Shown: piece by piece, positions 25,372-26,038 of the stretch
Numbering within the stretch: the first letter of the stretch is position 1
Layout of the letters: every line of letters starts with the position of its first letter
Origin: SAR116 cluster bacterium
GTDB lineage: Bacteria > Pseudomonadota > Alphaproteobacteria > Puniceispirillales > GCA-002684695
Length of the DNA: 26,038 nucleotides
NCBI GenBank assembly: GCA_002684695.1
Contig: NYVQ01000073.1
Location: forward strand, 1 to 26,038
Reading direction: 5' to 3'
Notes under the pieces: generated by a model
Told to the model about the DNA's origin: nothing
Database searches by the model: none
Seen by the model: the letters and a program-made list of their open reading frames with translations, nothing else
Made by a program: the position numbers and the translations under genes

Positions 25372-26038
25372 CTATAAATCAAAATTTTTTTCAAGAAAAT
25401 TTGCAATGCAATTTTGAAATAAATAACCATCGTGACTTTGTTTCTCTAATTCTCTTTTGCTGTCTAAGTAAAGTTTTTCTCCAATACTGCTTTTTTTAAT
25501 TTCGAGAAGGTCAAGGGCATATTTATTTGAAAACTCTGGATGACCTTGAATGGTAAAAACATTATCATCCATTGATAATGAGTAGAATTTACAAAAACTA
25601 GTTTCAGCTAAATGATCAAAATTATTAGGAATTTTTACTACCTGATCTTGGTGGAAAGAAATAAGTTTCAATTTATTAAAAAATTTTGGGAACCAAGGTT
25701 TTTGCATTTTAAATTTCACTGGGGTGATGCCTGTAGCCCATCCTTTTGAGTATTTTTCTACTAATCCGCTCATAGATTGAACTATTATTTGATGTCCAAA
25801 ACAAATTCCAACAATCTGTTTTTTATTTCTTATTACTCTATCAATAAGTTTTAAAGTTTTAATAATCCAATTATGATTTTCATATACACCATGTGAACTC
25901 CCTGTAATCAGGAATGCATCAAAAATTTCAATGTTTTTAGGAAATTTATTATTATAGATTTCAAATGATGAAACGTGCCAATTTCTTTTTTCAACTGATA
26001 AAAATTCTTTAAATAATTTAGAGTAAGAGGGATATTTC
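25372..26038 (-). CDS. Class I glutamine amidotransferase-like protein (cut by window edge)
   Basis: This is a stand-alone amidotransferase-fold protein of the kind annotated as GMP synthase-like. By translating past the first in-window ATG I find the frame open to the window edge (26037), giving 221 residues; the true N-terminus is outside. The oxyanion-hole stretch is DAFLITGSSHGVYE. The nucleophile cysteine is in VGICFGHQII (codon 25801-25803). The histidine is in IQGHPEFSNKYA (codon 25540-25542), with the following glutamate completing the triad. An ATG-started reading from 25773 would remove the cysteine and is wrong. It is eight bases upstream of the hydantoinase A gene. Members include glutamine-dependent enzymes and gamma-glutamyl hydrolases of small amines; the substrate here is unknown. 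Confidence 0.88.
   Translation of the reverse strand, partial: KYPSYSKLFKEFLSVEKRNWHVSSFEIYNNKFPKNIEIFDAFLITGSSHGVYENHNWIIKTLKLIDRVIRNKKQIVGICFGHQIIVQSMSGLVEKYSKGWATGITPVKFKMQKPWFPKFFNKLKLISFHQDQVVKIPNNFDHLAETSFCKFYSLSMDDNVFTIQGHPEFSNKYALDLLEIKKSSIGEKLYLDSKRELEKQSHDGYLFQNCIANFLEKNFDL

Noticed and set aside
25372..25773. A complete 133-residue ORF starting at 25773
   Set aside because: The frame stays open to the window edge, and the upstream part contains the amidotransferase nucleophile cysteine; the ATG is internal.

Overview
The window is about 26 kb of very AT-rich, tightly packed bacterial chromosome. The gene set points to an alphaproteobacterium with a reduced, low-GC genome, of the free-living marine type seen in SAR11-like, HIMB59-like or AEGEAN-169-like lineages. 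Supporting markers are an ELM1 (DUF1022) protein next to greA, a YqeY-dnaG-rpoD-tRNA block, a 681-residue RpoD with an acidic insertion, and uvrC-pgsA followed by molybdopterin genes. The exact lineage cannot be fixed from the sequence alone. Nearly all of it is core housekeeping. I see no phage, insertion sequence, CRISPR array, toxin-antitoxin pair or defence island.

Layout from left to right. At 1-1389 (minus) lies an OmpR-type response regulator with its histidine kinase, the kinase being cut by the window edge. At 1527-2402 (plus) is a branched-chain aminotransferase. At 2403-7267 (minus) an abutting or overlapping operon reads uvrC, pgsA, a MobB-MoeA fusion, moaD and moaE. At 7268-7591 is the only sizeable non-coding gap; it carries two tandem consensus DnaA boxes, an IHF-like site and an A/T-rich stretch. 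At 7592-10580 (minus) are uvrB and a Na+/Ca2+ antiporter. At 10682-12825 (plus) are an aspartate aminotransferase and the Tat-exported molybdoenzyme MsrP. At 12822-18865 (minus) are carA, carB, greA and the ELM1 protein. At 19002-23359 (plus) are a YqeY protein, dnaG, rpoD and a CAU-anticodon tRNA. At 23366-26038 (minus) are a class I glutamine amidotransferase, cut by the edge, and a hydantoinase/oxoprolinase A-type protein.

Functional links: the molybdopterin genes supply the cofactor needed by MsrP about 5 kb away. UvrB and UvrC are two parts of one excision nuclease, encoded on either side of the DnaA-box gap. DnaG and RpoD form the remnant of the classical macromolecular-synthesis operon. 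CarAB feeds arginine and pyrimidine synthesis.

I do not see a clear new biological system. The observations most worth testing are the DnaA-box gap as a possible replication origin, the hydantoinase A/amidotransferase pair without a visible B subunit, the MobB-MoeA fusion, MsrP without a neighbouring MsrQ, and a DnaG with a shortened C-terminus.
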